Source: JAVVXB01 sp036651815 (GTDB taxonomy: Bacteria; Bacillota; Clostridia; Christensenellales; CAG-138). Taken from it: 64,000 nt of DNA. Shown here in pieces: positions 63,727 through 64,000 of this stretch. The notes beneath the pieces were generated by a model. The model ran no database searches. It worked only from the letters and a program-made list of their open reading frames with translations, and had not been told where the DNA came from. Position 1 is the stretch's first letter, and each line of letters begins with the position of its first letter. Made by a program: the position numbers and the translations under genes. The DNA lies in assembly GCA_036651815.1 (NCBI GenBank), contig JAVVXB010000014.1, forward strand, positions 1-64,000, read 5' to 3'.

Positions 63727-64000
63727 TTAGTTTTCCTCCCCATCAGTATTGGCCGTTTCATCTTCGTCAGTTATGACATTGCCATTGCCATTCTTATGGC
63801 CTTTTAAGGCTTCGCGCTGACAGTCGTATCCAAGGAGAAAACGACCATCCAGCGCATTTTTTTCTGCATAGTCCCCATCGAGGAACAAACCGTCAATCTC
63901 ACCGTAAAGGTTTTTGTAAAATTCACGGCTGCCGGGCTTCAGTTGATTCAAGTATACCTGCGTGCTTATTCGGATGAGTTCCCATGTGCGCATCGGCGTA
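63727..64000 (-). CDS. cas8c: CRISPR-associated protein Cas8c (Csd1), C-terminal part only
   Basis: The frame is open to the window edge; about 90 C-terminal residues are seen. YKNLYGEIDGLFLDGDYAEK is a weak match, but GRFLLGYDCQREAL matches the typical Csd1 end (F-L-G-Y-x-x-Q-R), and the adjacent cas7 confirms it. Cas8c is the large type I-C Cascade subunit that recognises the PAM and also supplies Cas11c from an internal start. The acidic tail (DEDETANTDGEEN) is a strain-specific extension. Confidence 0.85.
   Translation of the reverse strand, partial: TPMRTWELIRISTQVYLNQLKPGSREFYKNLYGEIDGLFLDGDYAEKNALDGRFLLGYDCQREALKGHKNGNGNVITDEDETANTDGEEN

Overview
The window comes from a bacterium of the phylum Bacillota, most likely an anaerobic, moderate-GC member of the Clostridia. 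The evidence is a PolC-type replicative polymerase, RNase Y, the frr-uppS-cdsA-dxr-rseP-ispG-polC cluster, a HemA fused to a Met8-like domain, a vitamin B12-dependent ribonucleotide reductase, and sigma-A-like promoters with strong AGGAGG ribosome sites. No tRNA or rRNA gene was seen. A run of exactly 100 N at 45733-45832 is flanked by the same 55 bases on both sides, so this is a scaffolded draft assembly.

Layout. 1-13500: the end of a DUF134/NifX-like metal-cofactor pair, then a minus-strand housekeeping block. It holds an M19 dipeptidase, RNase Y, and an operon running frr, a PASTA-like small protein, uppS, cdsA, dxr, rseP, ispG, polC. 13986-20421: a minus-strand cell-surface glycan block with a sugar-phosphate transferase, an O-antigen-ligase-like protein, an MBOAT acyltransferase and an SGNH-like partner carrying a C-terminal ILEI-type domain. 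20500-30900: tetrapyrrole and cobalt genes. hemA(-met8), hemC, cobA-hemD, hemB and hemL run on the plus strand behind a leader with an intrinsic terminator. cbiMNQO, the cobalt ECF transporter, runs on the minus strand behind a clear cobalamin riboswitch with a terminator.

31100-45180: a possible amino-sugar/phosphosugar island. On the minus strand lie nagB-like, three tandem nagA-like genes and a SIS-domain gene. A divergent AraC regulator is followed by an FbpABC/AfuABC-type ABC importer, two HAD phosphatases and an amidohydrolase. This is the best candidate here for an undescribed system: import of a phosphorylated (amino)sugar or similar phospho-compound, followed by dephosphorylation or deacetylation. 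45180-46740: a decayed IS3-family element across the assembly gap, whose outer end may supply the promoter of murI.

46760-64000: murI, a YheO-type regulator, a MATE exporter with a palindromic operator, and two large signalling proteins. One is a soluble multi-PAS hybrid histidine kinase with an N-terminal NTF2/SnoaL-like domain. The other is a REC-GGDEF-EAL-REC protein with a dead GGDEF and a pseudo-receiver. After these come DUF1653, a ZIP metal transporter, class II ribonucleotide reductase nrdJ with paired NrdR-like boxes, a DUF5684 membrane protein, and the 3' end of a type I-C CRISPR-Cas operon (cas8c, cas7) that ends at a terminator with no cas4-cas1-cas2 or array after it.

B12 links several parts: the hem genes make uroporphyrinogen III and precorrin-2, the first steps towards the corrin ring; CbiMNQO brings in cobalt under B12 riboswitch control; NrdJ uses adenosylcobalamin to make deoxynucleotides.
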